64,000 bases of DNA from Algibacillus agarilyticus. GTDB lineage: Bacteria > Pseudomonadota > Gammaproteobacteria > Enterobacterales > Alteromonadaceae. Positions within the stretch are counted from its first letter, which is position 1. The number at the start of each line of letters is the position of its first letter. The notes beneath the pieces were generated by a model that was not told the DNA's origin, made no database searches, and was given only the letters and a program-made list of their open reading frames with translations. Below are positions 1 through 10,100 of this stretch, piece by piece. A program made the translations under genes and the position numbers. Location: NCBI RefSeq assembly GCF_003286125.1, contig NZ_QMED01000005.1, positions 124,001 to 188,000 on the forward strand, written 5' to 3'.

Positions 1-2
1 CG

Positions 3-3000
3 ATGAAAAAAATGGGTGAAATCAGTGTAGCTGAGCAATCAAGTCCGTTAATTGACGAGCAAAGCGTTGCTGCATTTAAAGCGTTAATCCCGCCTACCCC
101 CAAAAGTCCGTCTTTACAAAATATAACCGCAAAACGTAAAAAAAATCCACGTGCTATTTTTGTTTTATCTCCCCCGCGCTCAGGCTCAACATTATTAAGG
201 GTATTATTAGGTGGCCATGATAATTTATTTTCACCACCAGAACTTGAACTCCTGGGTTTTGAAACCCTAGGAGAACGCAAACAAATTTGCTCGGGCCGAG
301 ACGCTTTTTGGTTAGAAGGTACACTACGAGCCGTTATGGAAGCCTGCAACGTAGACGCAGACCAAGCTAAAGAAATCATGGCATCTCGTGAAAATGTCGA
401 TATGCCTACCCAGGCTTTTTATGCTGAATTACAAGAATGGGTTGGAGATAAGGTTTTAGTTGATAAGTCGCCATCTTATGCATTACAGAAAGGGGTTATG
501 GAGCGTGCCGAAGCTTACTTTGATGAACCGCTGTATATACATTTACACCGTCACCCCTATGGCATGATTAACTCCTTTGAAGATGCTAAGTTGGATCAAA
601 TCTTTTTTAGATACCCGCATCAACTAACTGAACAACGCTTAGGCGAACTGATTTGGCTTCAAAGTCACCGTAACATTTTTGATTTTTTATCGACTATTCC
701 TGCTGAAAGACAAATCAATGTTAGCTTTGAGGACATGACTAAACAACCAGAAACCGTTGTTAAACAGCTCTGCAAGTTTATTGACCTCGATTTCTCTAGT
801 GACATGCTCGATTTATATAACAATCAACAAAAAGCGCGTATGACCGATGGCATACATCAAGAATCCACTATGTTGGGTGATGTTAAATTCCATACTCATA
901 AACAGATAGACGCAGCAATCAGTGAAAGGTGGCGAAAAAAATATAACAAAGCATTTTTAGGCCAACCCACTTTAGATATGGCAAAAATATTTGGTTATAA
1001 CACGGATTTAGAAACCGATAACTTGCCAATTAAGCCGTTAGATAGGCAAGATAACACCTTACCACTTTCGTTTGCACAACAAAGACTCTGGTTTTTAGAC
1101 CAACTTGAAGGTGCTGGTTCTGCTTATAACATGCCCGTTGCTTTAAACATTGAGGGTTTATTAAATACAGAAGCGATGACAGCCAGTTTACGCGCGATCG
1201 TTGCACGACATGAAACTTTACGCAGTCAATTTGAAACAATAGAAGGTCAACCTGTAGTCAGAGTGAATAATGAATTACCCGATACAGAAATTATCGATTT
1301 AAGCCATTTAGCCGTTGTGGATCAACAAAAACTGGCATCTAACTATATAAAATCAGATGCTCAGACTGTTTTTAAACTATCTTCAGGGCCATTATTTACA
1401 AGTAAATTACTCAAACTTAGCCCGACTAAACACATCGTACTCGTCAATATGCATCATATAGTTTCTGACGGTTGGTCAATGGGGGTTATTGTTAGCGAAT
1501 GGGGACAATTATATAACGCATATATCACTAAAAATGCCTCGCCCTTACCCCCACTTAGCGTGCAGTATGGTGACTATGCAAATTGGCAACAAACAAATTT
1601 AGCCAATGGCAATTTAACAAACCAATTAGCTTATTGGGGTAAACAGTTAAACAATTTACCTGCATTATTAGAATTACCGACCGATAAACCACGGCCTGCA
1701 ATACAGCAGTTCCGCGGTGGCACATTCAATTTAAAATTAGACAGTCAGCTTTCAATACAACTTAAACGTTATGCTGAACAATCGGGTGTTTCACTGTATA
1801 TGTTATTGCTGGCCGGTTTTGGCATTTTATTGATGCGTTATTCTGGTCAAAATGATATTGCCATTGGTTCCCCGTCGGCTAACCGAAGCCGGACTGAACT
1901 CGAACCCTTAGTCGGTTTTTTTGTTAATACCATGGTAATGCGATTAGATTTGGCACCCCATCAAACCTTTGAAACATTTTTAAAACAGGTTCGTCAAATA
2001 TCATTAGAAGCTTATGCCAATCAAGATGTGTCATTTGAACAATTAGTTGAAGAGCTAAAACCGCAACGCAATTTAAGCTATTCACCGTTATTTCAAGTTA
2101 TGTTCTCTATGCAAAATACCCCTTCAATTGCCCCTAATTTAACGGGTCTTAATGTAAGTGAAATAACAAACGATCAAATTGTATCCAAATACGATTTAAC
2201 ATTAGCCATTTCTGAAATTGATAATCAATTAGAAGCCAATATTGAATACAATTCAGATTTATTTGAGTGCGCGACTATCAGCCGTTTTGCCAAAAATTAT
2301 ACACAGTTGTTGGGATCTCTATTACAAACGCCTAACAGCACAATAGATAAGTTAAACATCTTAAATAGTGATGATGTTTATGACTTAATAACCGCTAAAA
2401 ACAAAACGGATAAAGACATAGATTCGGCTCTCACTATTCACCAATTATTTGAAAATCAGGCTATAAAAACACCTAATGCGATCGCCGTTACATTTCAAAA
2501 ATTAAGTTTAACCTATGAGCAATTGAACCAAGAAGCTCAAAATTTAAGCCAAGAGTTACAACAGTTGGGCTTAAGCTCAGGTTGTTTAGTGGGTATTTGT
2601 GTTCCTCGCTCTTTAGATATGTTAATTGGTTTGCTGGCTGTACTAAAAGCTGGGGCCTCTTATGTCCCTCTTGATCCCAACTATCCGGCTGATCGTATCG
2701 AAGATGTGCTAATCGATGCGGATGTGAGTTTATTAATAACAACCCAAGGCTTATATGAAAAGTTTGCCCATTTAACATGTCCTTTGTTTCTAACGGATAA
2801 TCAAAATACAAACAATATAATAATCAAAGCAAAACAAAACAATTCAAATTTGGCCTATGTAATATACACCTCAGGTTCTACCGGAAAACCTAAAGGCGTC
2901 ATGATAAATCACGCGGCAGCTGTCAATTTTTTAACCAGCATGGTAGTAACACCAGGAATTAAAGCGTCCGATACATTATTAGCCGTCACCACCATTGCAT

Positions 3001-5012
3001 TTGATATTGCAGTTTTAGAATTATATATGCCGTTAATCGTAGGTGCTAAGGTCATTATTGCTGATGAAGAAATGACACGTGATGGTCAGTTGTTAATGAA
3101 AACAATAAACACTGAGCAAGTGAGTATTATGCAAGCGACTCCCGCAACTTGGCGTTTATTATTGGCTTCTGATTGGCAAGGCAGTCCGCATTTAAACGTA
3201 TTATGCGGAGGCGAAGCTTTACCTTCATCATTAGCCAAAAAGTTATTACCTCGTGTTAATAGTTTATGGAATTTATATGGCCCAACAGAAGCGACCGTAT
3301 GGTCTACCATACACAGTGTAAGTGAAAAGGATTTAAACAGTGCGACCATACCCATTGGCAAACCGATAAATAATACCAAGATTTATATATTAGATGACAA
3401 TTTAGCGTTAGTCCCTGTAGGCGTCAGGGGGGAAATGTATATAGGTGGCTTAGGGCTCGCTTGTGCTTATTTAAACCGCCCTGAATTAACACAACTCAGT
3501 TTCATCAATGACCCTTTTGTGCCTGGTCAACGCATGTATAAAACAGGCGACTTAGCCCGAAATTTATCAAACGATAGTATTGAATATATGGGTCGAAATG
3601 ATCAACAAATTAAAATCCGAGGGTTTAGAGTGGAGCCTGGTGAAGTTGAACATGTACTCACTAACCAAACAGGTGTTGATATATGTACCGTCATTGTCGA
3701 TCGTGCCAATACAGAGCATGCTCGTTTAGTTGCTTATTACCTTGGAAATGAAAGCGATAAAAATAAATTAAAGCAAGCTCTACAACGTGTATTACCTGAC
3801 TACATGGTGCCAAGCTTAATACTACAATTGTCAGAAATGCCTCTGACCAATAATGGTAAAGTAGACAGACGGGCATTGTCACAACTTAAAATAGAACAAT
3901 CAACCAGTACAAGCTATATAGGAGCTCGCGACAGTATTGAAGTCAGCTTAGTCCGTATATGGGAAGAAGTACTTGGCATAAAATCCATTGGTATACGAGA
4001 TGATTTCTTTGATCTTGGCGGGCATTCTATTATTGCCGTCCGTTTGATGGCACAGGTCAGTCAACAGTTCGATCGAAAACTTCCACTTGCCAGCTTATTT
4101 CAAGGTTCAACAATAGAATCACTTGCACAATTATTACGCACTGATAATGACGAAAATGTGTGGTCATCAGTGGTGCCAATACAAACAAAAAGTAAAGGAA
4201 CCCCCTTCTTTTGTGCAGCGGGGGCAGGCGGTAATATCGTTTACTTTAATGAACTTGCTCGAGCAATGTCCGATACCCATCCTTTTATTGGTCTACAACC
4301 ATTAGGATTAGATGGTGTAACAGCCCCCTTTATTACAGTTGATGATTTAGCCAAACATTATTTAAACGAAATAAAAGAACAGCAGAAAGAGACACCAAAA
4401 GTTATTTCTGGCCATTCTTTTGGTGGGTTAGTCGCATATGAGATGGCACTGCAGTTAGAAAAACAAGGTAATCCCCCTCCAGCACTGATATTAATTGATA
4501 CTCCAGCCCCGCACTTTTTCAAACCAACAGGCGATAATTGGTCTCAATCTCAATGGTTAACACAAGTTTCAGAAATAATTAGTCATTTATATAATGTCAA
4601 TGCGGTTATTCCAACTAAAGATTTCGAATTACACGACCAAGATGGGCAACTTAATTTATTACATACTAAACTCATTGCGACCGGTGTTTTACCTGAACAG
4701 AATGACGTTAGTTTTTTACGTGGCTTCATTGAAGTATATAAAGCAAACCTTTGTGTTGAATACGACCCTGCTAAATTAACCAACAATACAGAAATACTGT
4801 TATTGCGGTCTCAAGAACAGCAACCGGAATATTTAACGACAGAGCAATTTTCAACAACAAGGTCGTCTCACTGCTTAGGTTGGGAGCGTTATTTTGATAA
4901 TCCGATAACCGTTAAAGACGTGCCAGGTGATCACTTAACCATGATGCGATCACCTAACGCAAATGTGTTATCAAAAGAAATAATAGACTTTATAAAGAAT
5001 TGCAAAAAATAA
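3..5012 (+). CDS. Sulfotransferase-NRPS: ST-C-A-PCP-TE single-module synthetase
   Basis: This multidomain enzyme would sulfonate a substrate, condense an upstream acyl chain with one amino acid, and release the product. Visible in order: a PAPS-type sulfotransferase domain (about 50-330, P-loop-like PPRSGSTLL at 57-65); a condensation domain from about 350 with HHIVSDG at 484-490; an adenylation domain (about 830-1290) with YTSGSTGKPKG near 955 and NGKVDR near 1284; a carrier protein with LGGHS (Ser 1342); and a thioesterase with GHSFGG (Ser 1472) and a late His (about 1644). The pocket residues read by hand are D-I-L-Q-L-G-L-V-W-K, close to the classical glycine code, so glycine is my inference. 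No epimerase or methyltransferase is seen. The ATG lies 2 bases from the window edge, so the protein may start further upstream or at the ATG at 12. It is probably the last module fed by the PKS at 7169. Confidence 0.9.
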   Translation: MKKMGEISVAEQSSPLIDEQSVAAFKALIPPTPKSPSLQNITAKRKKNPRAIFVLSPPRSGSTLLRVLLGGHDNLFSPPELELLGFETLGERKQICSGRDAFWLEGTLRAVMEACNVDADQAKEIMASRENVDMPTQAFYAELQEWVGDKVLVDKSPSYALQKGVMERAEAYFDEPLYIHLHRHPYGMINSFEDAKLDQIFFRYPHQLTEQRLGELIWLQSHRNIFDFLSTIPAERQINVSFEDMTKQPETVVKQLCKFIDLDFSSDMLDLYNNQQKARMTDGIHQESTMLGDVKFHTHKQIDAAISERWRKKYNKAFLGQPTLDMAKIFGYNTDLETDNLPIKPLDRQDNTLPLSFAQQRLWFLDQLEGAGSAYNMPVALNIEGLLNTEAMTASLRAIVARHETLRSQFETIEGQPVVRVNNELPDTEIIDLSHLAVVDQQKLASNYIKSDAQTVFKLSSGPLFTSKLLKLSPTKHIVLVNMHHIVSDGWSMGVIVSEWGQLYNAYITKNASPLPPLSVQYGDYANWQQTNLANGNLTNQLAYWGKQLNNLPALLELPTDKPRPAIQQFRGGTFNLKLDSQLSIQLKRYAEQSGVSLYMLLLAGFGILLMRYSGQNDIAIGSPSANRSRTELEPLVGFFVNTMVMRLDLAPHQTFETFLKQVRQISLEAYANQDVSFEQLVEELKPQRNLSYSPLFQVMFSMQNTPSIAPNLTGLNVSEITNDQIVSKYDLTLAISEIDNQLEANIEYNSDLFECATISRFAKNYTQLLGSLLQTPNSTIDKLNILNSDDVYDLITAKNKTDKDIDSALTIHQLFENQAIKTPNAIAVTFQKLSLTYEQLNQEAQNLSQELQQLGLSSGCLVGICVPRSLDMLIGLLAVLKAGASYVPLDPNYPADRIEDVLIDADVSLLITTQGLYEKFAHLTCPLFLTDNQNTNNIIIKAKQNNSNLAYVIYTSGSTGKPKGVMINHAAAVNFLTSMVVTPGIKASDTLLAVTTIAFDIAVLELYMPLIVGAKVIIADEEMTRDGQLLMKTINTEQVSIMQATPATWRLLLASDWQGSPHLNVLCGGEALPSSLAKKLLPRVNSLWNLYGPTEATVWSTIHSVSEKDLNSATIPIGKPINNTKIYILDDNLALVPVGVRGEMYIGGLGLACAYLNRPELTQLSFINDPFVPGQRMYKTGDLARNLSNDSIEYMGRNDQQIKIRGFRVEPGEVEHVLTNQTGVDICTVIVDRANTEHARLVAYYLGNESDKNKLKQALQRVLPDYMVPSLILQLSEMPLTNNGKVDRRALSQLKIEQSTSTSYIGARDSIEVSLVRIWEEVLGIKSIGIRDDFFDLGGHSIIAVRLMAQVSQQFDRKLPLASLFQGSTIESLAQLLRTDNDENVWSSVVPIQTKSKGTPFFCAAGAGGNIVYFNELARAMSDTHPFIGLQPLGLDGVTAPFITVDDLAKHYLNEIKEQQKETPKVISGHSFGGLVAYEMALQLEKQGNPPPALILIDTPAPHFFKPTGDNWSQSQWLTQVSEIISHLYNVNAVIPTKDFELHDQDGQLNLLHTKLIATGVLPEQNDVSFLRGFIEVYKANLCVEYDPAKLTNNTEILLLRSQEQQPEYLTTEQFSTTRSSHCLGWERYFDNPITVKDVPGDHLTMMRSPNANVLSKEIIDFIKNCKK

Positions 5013-5080
5013 TTTTTATGCGATAGCGAGTTTCAATCAATTAATAATCGATTTTAAATTTAAAATGGAGATGCTTCACA

Positions 5081-6055
5081 ATGAATAATAAAAAATTAGC
5101 AAGCGTATTATTGGCAGCAATGGTCACTGTGCCCGCCTGTGCGACAACAACATCAATCGTAGGTACTGGCGATTATGTGGTAAAAGTTGAAAACCCGACC
5201 TATAAAAAAGGCACTGGCCCTCGAATTTCGATTGATGAAGGGCATAATAATTACCAAACAATGGAACACCGGTTTAAAGGTTTTGCCGATCTAGTCCAAG
5301 GTGATGGTTACCAAGCAAAACCATTAAAAGCAACGTTCACCGCCAGCTCACTCGCAAACACCGATATATTAGTTATTTGTAATGCACTTAATGCAAAGAA
5401 TGCCCCAAGTAATAAAGATTGGGTATTACCTGCACCCTCAGCTTTTACAACTGAAGAAATTACAGCGGTTAAAGAATGGGTTAATGCGGGTGGCTCTTTA
5501 TTATTAATATCCGATCACATGCCATTTCCTTCGGCAGCTGCAAAGTTAGGTGAGGCCTTTAATGTTGAAATACAAAGTAATTTTGCTTTCAACCCTTACT
5601 TTACATTTCGACCGGGTGATATGAATTTAATGAGGTTTTATCAGTATCCGGGAGACAAGCAAGGCGGCACATTATTAAACACCCCGATTGTAAAAGGCAA
5701 CAACCCAAGTGAAGCCGTACCTTATGTTATTACGTTTACCGGCAGCGCGTTTAGAATGAAGCCAGGAGTTCCATTTACTCCCGTTATGCAGCTAGGCAAA
5801 GGAACAACCATACTTTGGCCAACAGATTACGCCGTTATGGGGCCAACAACACCATCGGCAGGGGGTGATGGCTTATATCAAGGCGTTATCATGTCTTCTG
5901 GTAAAGGCCGAGTCGCTGTTTTTGGTGAAGCGTCGATGTTCTCTGTAGGTTATGCTGACTGGGAAAATAATTATCCAATGGGATTCAATAACCCAGAAGC
6001 CAACCACAACCAGCAATTTGTTTTAAACTTAATGCATTGGTTAAGTAATAAGTAG
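5081..6055 (+). CDS. Exported DUF4350-like (glutamine-amidotransferase-fold) protein
   Basis: The protein has 324 aa with a cleavable N-terminal signal. The stretch VPAC at about residue 19 could be an imperfect lipobox, or a signal peptidase I site may lie just after. The body resembles DUF4350/ThuA-type class I amidotransferase-fold domains: it has the SIDEGHNNY segment, an ADILVICN-like strand, and TTEEITAVKEWVNAGGSLLLISDHMPF, the typical 'flush with gap then loop' region. The catalytic role is unknown. It sits between the NRPS and the type II thioesterase on the same strand with a GGAG ribosome site 11 bases before the ATG, so it is probably co-transcribed with the biosynthetic genes. A periplasmic tailoring or immunity role would be a guess. 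Confidence 0.6.
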   Translation: MNNKKLASVLLAAMVTVPACATTTSIVGTGDYVVKVENPTYKKGTGPRISIDEGHNNYQTMEHRFKGFADLVQGDGYQAKPLKATFTASSLANTDILVICNALNAKNAPSNKDWVLPAPSAFTTEEITAVKEWVNAGGSLLLISDHMPFPSAAAKLGEAFNVEIQSNFAFNPYFTFRPGDMNLMRFYQYPGDKQGGTLLNTPIVKGNNPSEAVPYVITFTGSAFRMKPGVPFTPVMQLGKGTTILWPTDYAVMGPTTPSAGGDGLYQGVIMSSGKGRVAVFGEASMFSVGYADWENNYPMGFNNPEANHNQQFVLNLMHWLSNK

Positions 6056-6141
6056 TAACAACCAATGTAAGTATTTAGTCAATGGTCGACTCTCAATGTG
6101 TTCGGCCAATATAGACAAGTTAAACATGTAGATAAAATTTA

Positions 6142-6900
6142 ATGAATAAATTGATAAAAAATAAAGCGTGGTTCCCTTTTGGCCTGGGTGAAGATTCAAC
6201 CGAATTAAGAGTTTTTTGTTTACCTTTTGCAGGGGGAGGCGCTTCATTTTTTAGACCTTGGCGTAATCAAGCCCCAACGACTACATCTATCGTACCAGTA
6301 CAATATCCAGGCCGAGAAACAAGGTTAAATGAGCCCTGTATTCTTGATATAAATGAATTGGCGACAGAACTCGCGCAAGCTTTATTACCCAATTTAGATA
6401 AGCCGTACATAATTGCAGGCTATAGTTTAGGCGCAAAATTAGGGTTTGCTGTCGTTCACAAGTTAATAGAATTAGGTGCAAAAGAGCCAGAGTTATTTAT
6501 TGCAATGGCACATAGCGCACCTGATCACAAATCAGAGCATATTGGCGCGAGCAAGTTACCGATTGAAGAGTTTAGAACCTTTTTACAACGCTACGGTTCA
6601 ATGTCAGAACAGATATTTGATGATCCAGAGTTAGCAGAAATGTTTATACCCATATTAAGAGCGGATATTGGTTTAGTTGAATGTATCGTCACACAAAAAG
6701 CATTAACTTGCCCTATTATTGCTTATGCTGGTAAGCAAGATGAAATTGTACCACCGACCAGAATGCAAACTTGGCAGCAATTTACAGTAAATGATTTTGA
6801 GTTGCGGTGCATTGAAGGCGGGCATTTTTTCGCTAAAACCAATAGTGAATTTTTGCCTATGTTTGCTAATGATATAACGCTCACAGAAATTATAAATTAG
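6142..6900 (+). CDS. Type II (editing) thioesterase
   Basis: A stand-alone alpha/beta-hydrolase of 252 aa, the usual length for the RifR/GrsT/SrfAD family. These enzymes hydrolyse wrong or stalled acyl groups from carrier-protein arms of NRPS and PKS lines in the cytoplasm. The sequence shows the hallmark start LRVFCLPFAGGGASFFRPW, the nucleophile elbow GYSLG with Ser 95, the PVQYPGRE segment, and the late GGHFF histidine near 226. It has no signal peptide. Its place between the NRPS and the PKS genes supports the editing role. Confidence 0.92.
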   Translation: MNKLIKNKAWFPFGLGEDSTELRVFCLPFAGGGASFFRPWRNQAPTTTSIVPVQYPGRETRLNEPCILDINELATELAQALLPNLDKPYIIAGYSLGAKLGFAVVHKLIELGAKEPELFIAMAHSAPDHKSEHIGASKLPIEEFRTFLQRYGSMSEQIFDDPELAEMFIPILRADIGLVECIVTQKALTCPIIAYAGKQDEIVPPTRMQTWQQFTVNDFELRCIEGGHFFAKTNSEFLPMFANDITLTEIIN

Positions 6901-7168
6901 ACAGAGTGACTGTTGACATTAACGTTGATTTAACTTATTAATTTAGGGGTATTTATAAGTTGAATTAAAGCATGATTTGAGAATACGTTATTATTGCATT
7001 AAAAGAATAAAAGCCAGAACAATAATAAATTATAAAATTTGAATAAAAATAAAACATGCGGCATTCAGCAGGTTGACTTAAATCATCTGATAAATTTTCT
7101 AAGTGCGCATAAATAATAAAAAATAAGTTAGCACCGCTAACTATTAATAATAATTCAGGACACTATTG
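6901..7168. other. Intergenic region before the PKS gene
   Basis: An AT-rich spacer of about 270 bases without a credible gene. It probably carries the promoter of the PKS gene. A partial match to the ECF-like box found elsewhere (GGGGTATTTATAA near 6946) lacks the TCAAT part and is not counted as a site. Confidence 0.4.
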
Positions 7169-10100
7169 ATGGAATATTCTAGCAAGCCAATGGATAACTC
7201 GTTACCAGTAACTCATAATGGAATTGCTTTAGGTAGTGAACGAACACGCTATTCAGTCTCAGATACTCGACTCGTTAGTTTATTGCAACGCGCAGCAAGT
7301 GATCATAAAAACAAAGGTTTTGTCTCAATTCATACAGATGGCAGTTTAAAACACCAGCATTATGGAGAATTACTTGCAGCGGCATCTTGTATTTGTGGCG
7401 GTTTACAAACCGCAGGCGTCAAACCTCGCCAAGAAATATTATTGCAAATAGAAGATGCCGGTGATTTGTTCAATGCCATGTGGGGCTGTATTTTAGCCGG
7501 CGCGATTCCTATTCCTCTCAATGTGGCTTTAACTTACAATAACCTAAATCAAACCCAGAAACTGGTAAACGTATGGCATAATTTTGCTAAACCGACCATC
7601 TTAACATCTGAGAATTTAACCGGCGATATCGCTAATGTTAAACAGCTTCATGACACGTTTGAACCCAATATAGTCAGCTTAGAGTCATTAAAAAAACATT
7701 CTGCTAGTACCCAATTTTATCAATCCAAACCAAACGATGTTGCCGTCTTATTTTTAACATCAGGCAGCACCGGCATCCCTAAAGGCGTTCCACAAACGCA
7801 CGAAAATATATTAGCGATGGTCGACGGTACCATACAAATGAATGGCTTTACGGCAGAAGATGTAACATTAAATTGGATGTCGATGGATCATGCTGGTTCG
7901 CTGGTTTTTTTAGGTGTTATGGGAGTCGCACTCAAATGCAACCAATTCCATGTCCCTATCGCTTATGTATTACAAAAACCGCTTCGTTGGTTAGATTTAA
8001 TCAATGAACATCGAGTCTCTATATCATGGGCTCCGAACTTTGTGTTTTCATTATTTTTAGAAAATAAAAAAGAAATAACCGAAGGCCAGTGGGATTTATC
8101 ATGCATGCGCTTTATGGTTAATGCAGGTGAAGCGATTGTTACACGCACAGCGCGCGACTTTATCAGACTATTACAACAACACAAATTACCAGAAAACGCG
8201 CTAAGGCCAGCTTTTGGTATGGTTGAAACGTGTTCAGGAATTACCTGGTCGACCGGATTCACTTTAGCGAACAGTCATGATGATGACAGTTTTGTCGATC
8301 TAGGGCCTTGTATTCCGGGGGCAGCAATAAGAATTGTTGATGAAAATGAAAACCCGATTAAAGATGAACAAAGCGGACGTTTACAATTAAAAGGACCTTC
8401 AGTTTTTTCAGGTTATCATAATCAACCAGAACTAAATAAAAAAATAATTTCAGATGGTTGGTTAACAACAGGTGATTTAGCATATCTTCGTAATGGCCAT
8501 TTATTTATTACGGGTCGTGAGAAAGATATCATAATCATTAATGGCAATAATTTTTATTGCCACGAAATCGAAGGAGCTGTAGAGCAATTAGACATGATAA
8601 CACGTGGCAATGTTGCCGCTTGTGGTGTAACGCCAATAGGAAAAAACACTGAACAACTTGCCATTCTATATCACTGTGTTGAAACAGATAAAGAAACGTT
8701 AAAAACATTAAATAAATCGATTAGAAGCCAACTAATGCATGTTGTAGGTGTATCACCTTCAATTATGATTCGCTTAGAAGTTGACGAGTTTCCCCGTACT
8801 GCCATTGGTAAAATACAAAGACCTAAACTTAAAACGCAATTAGAAGAAGGTCTTTTTAAAGAACGCAGTTTAGCGCCCGAAAAAACCACCACAAGAAACC
8901 GTAAAAACAAGGTTAGCTCAGCATTAACCGAAAAAATAGCCGACATTTGGCGTGACGTTTTAGAATTAGATGAACTCAACTACGATGAAACTTTTTTTGA
9001 ATTAGGTGGCCATTCATTATTAGCATTTCAAGTTCAAGCTGAATTAGAAAAACTGATTGGCAGACAAATTGCCATTGTTGAGCTATTTAACACCCCAACA
9101 ATACAGTTAATGGCCGAATATTTTGATTCTGAACTAAATGAAACAATTAATACGCAAGATAACAATACTTATCAAGATGAAGCAGCCGATCAAGATATCG
9201 CAATAGCGGTTATCGGGGTATCCTGCCGTTTACCAGGCGCAGAAGGACCACAGCAATTCTGGAATAACCTGAAAAACGGCAATGAATCAATTACATTTTA
9301 TACCGCTGATGAAGCCATTAATGCGGGCTTATCGCCTGAAGAAGCTCACAACCCCAACCATGTACATGCAGCACCCATTTTAAATAATATAGAAGGGTTT
9401 GACGCTGATTTTTGGAAATACTCGGCACGTGAAGCCCGTATTATTGATCCCCAACAACGTATATTTTTAGAAACGGCTTGGGAAGCATTTGAAGATGCAG
9501 GTTATAAACCTGACAGCATGAAAAAAGTCGGCGTATTTGCCTCAGCAGGGACTAACACTTATTTACTAAATAATATATTTGCAAATAGTGATTGGGTTAA
9601 ACACGACAATCAAGGTGAATTATTAACAGTTGATTCAACAAATGGTTTTAATGTCATGATCACAAATGACAAAGATTATTTGCCTATGCGTGTTTCTTAT
9701 AAACTTAATTTAACCGGCCCGAGTGTAAATGTTCAAACTGCGTGCTCTAGCACGCTCGTTGCAATACATGAAGCTTGTAAAAGTTTAAGGGCAGGGGAAT
9801 CCGAGACTGCATTAGCCGGAGGGTGTGCCGCAATGTTACCGCAATTTGCAGGTCATCTTTATTCCGAAGGTATGCTCGTGACACCGGATGGGCATTGTCG
9901 CGCATATGACGCTAATGCGAATGGCACCATTTTTGGCAGTGGCTCAGCCGCCGTTTTACTTAAAAGATTAGATAAAGCGCTTGAAGACCGAGACAATATT
10001 TATGCGGTTATCCGCGGCTCTGCAGTGACCAACGATGGTGGCCAGAAAATGGGCTTCACTGCACCGAGTATGATGGGTGAATATACTGCAGCTCGCAAAG

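Noticed and set aside
6940-6960. GGGGTATTTATAA before the PKS gene as a fifth ECF-like site
   Set aside because: It lacks the TCAAT half of the first box and has no second box at 13-14 bases.
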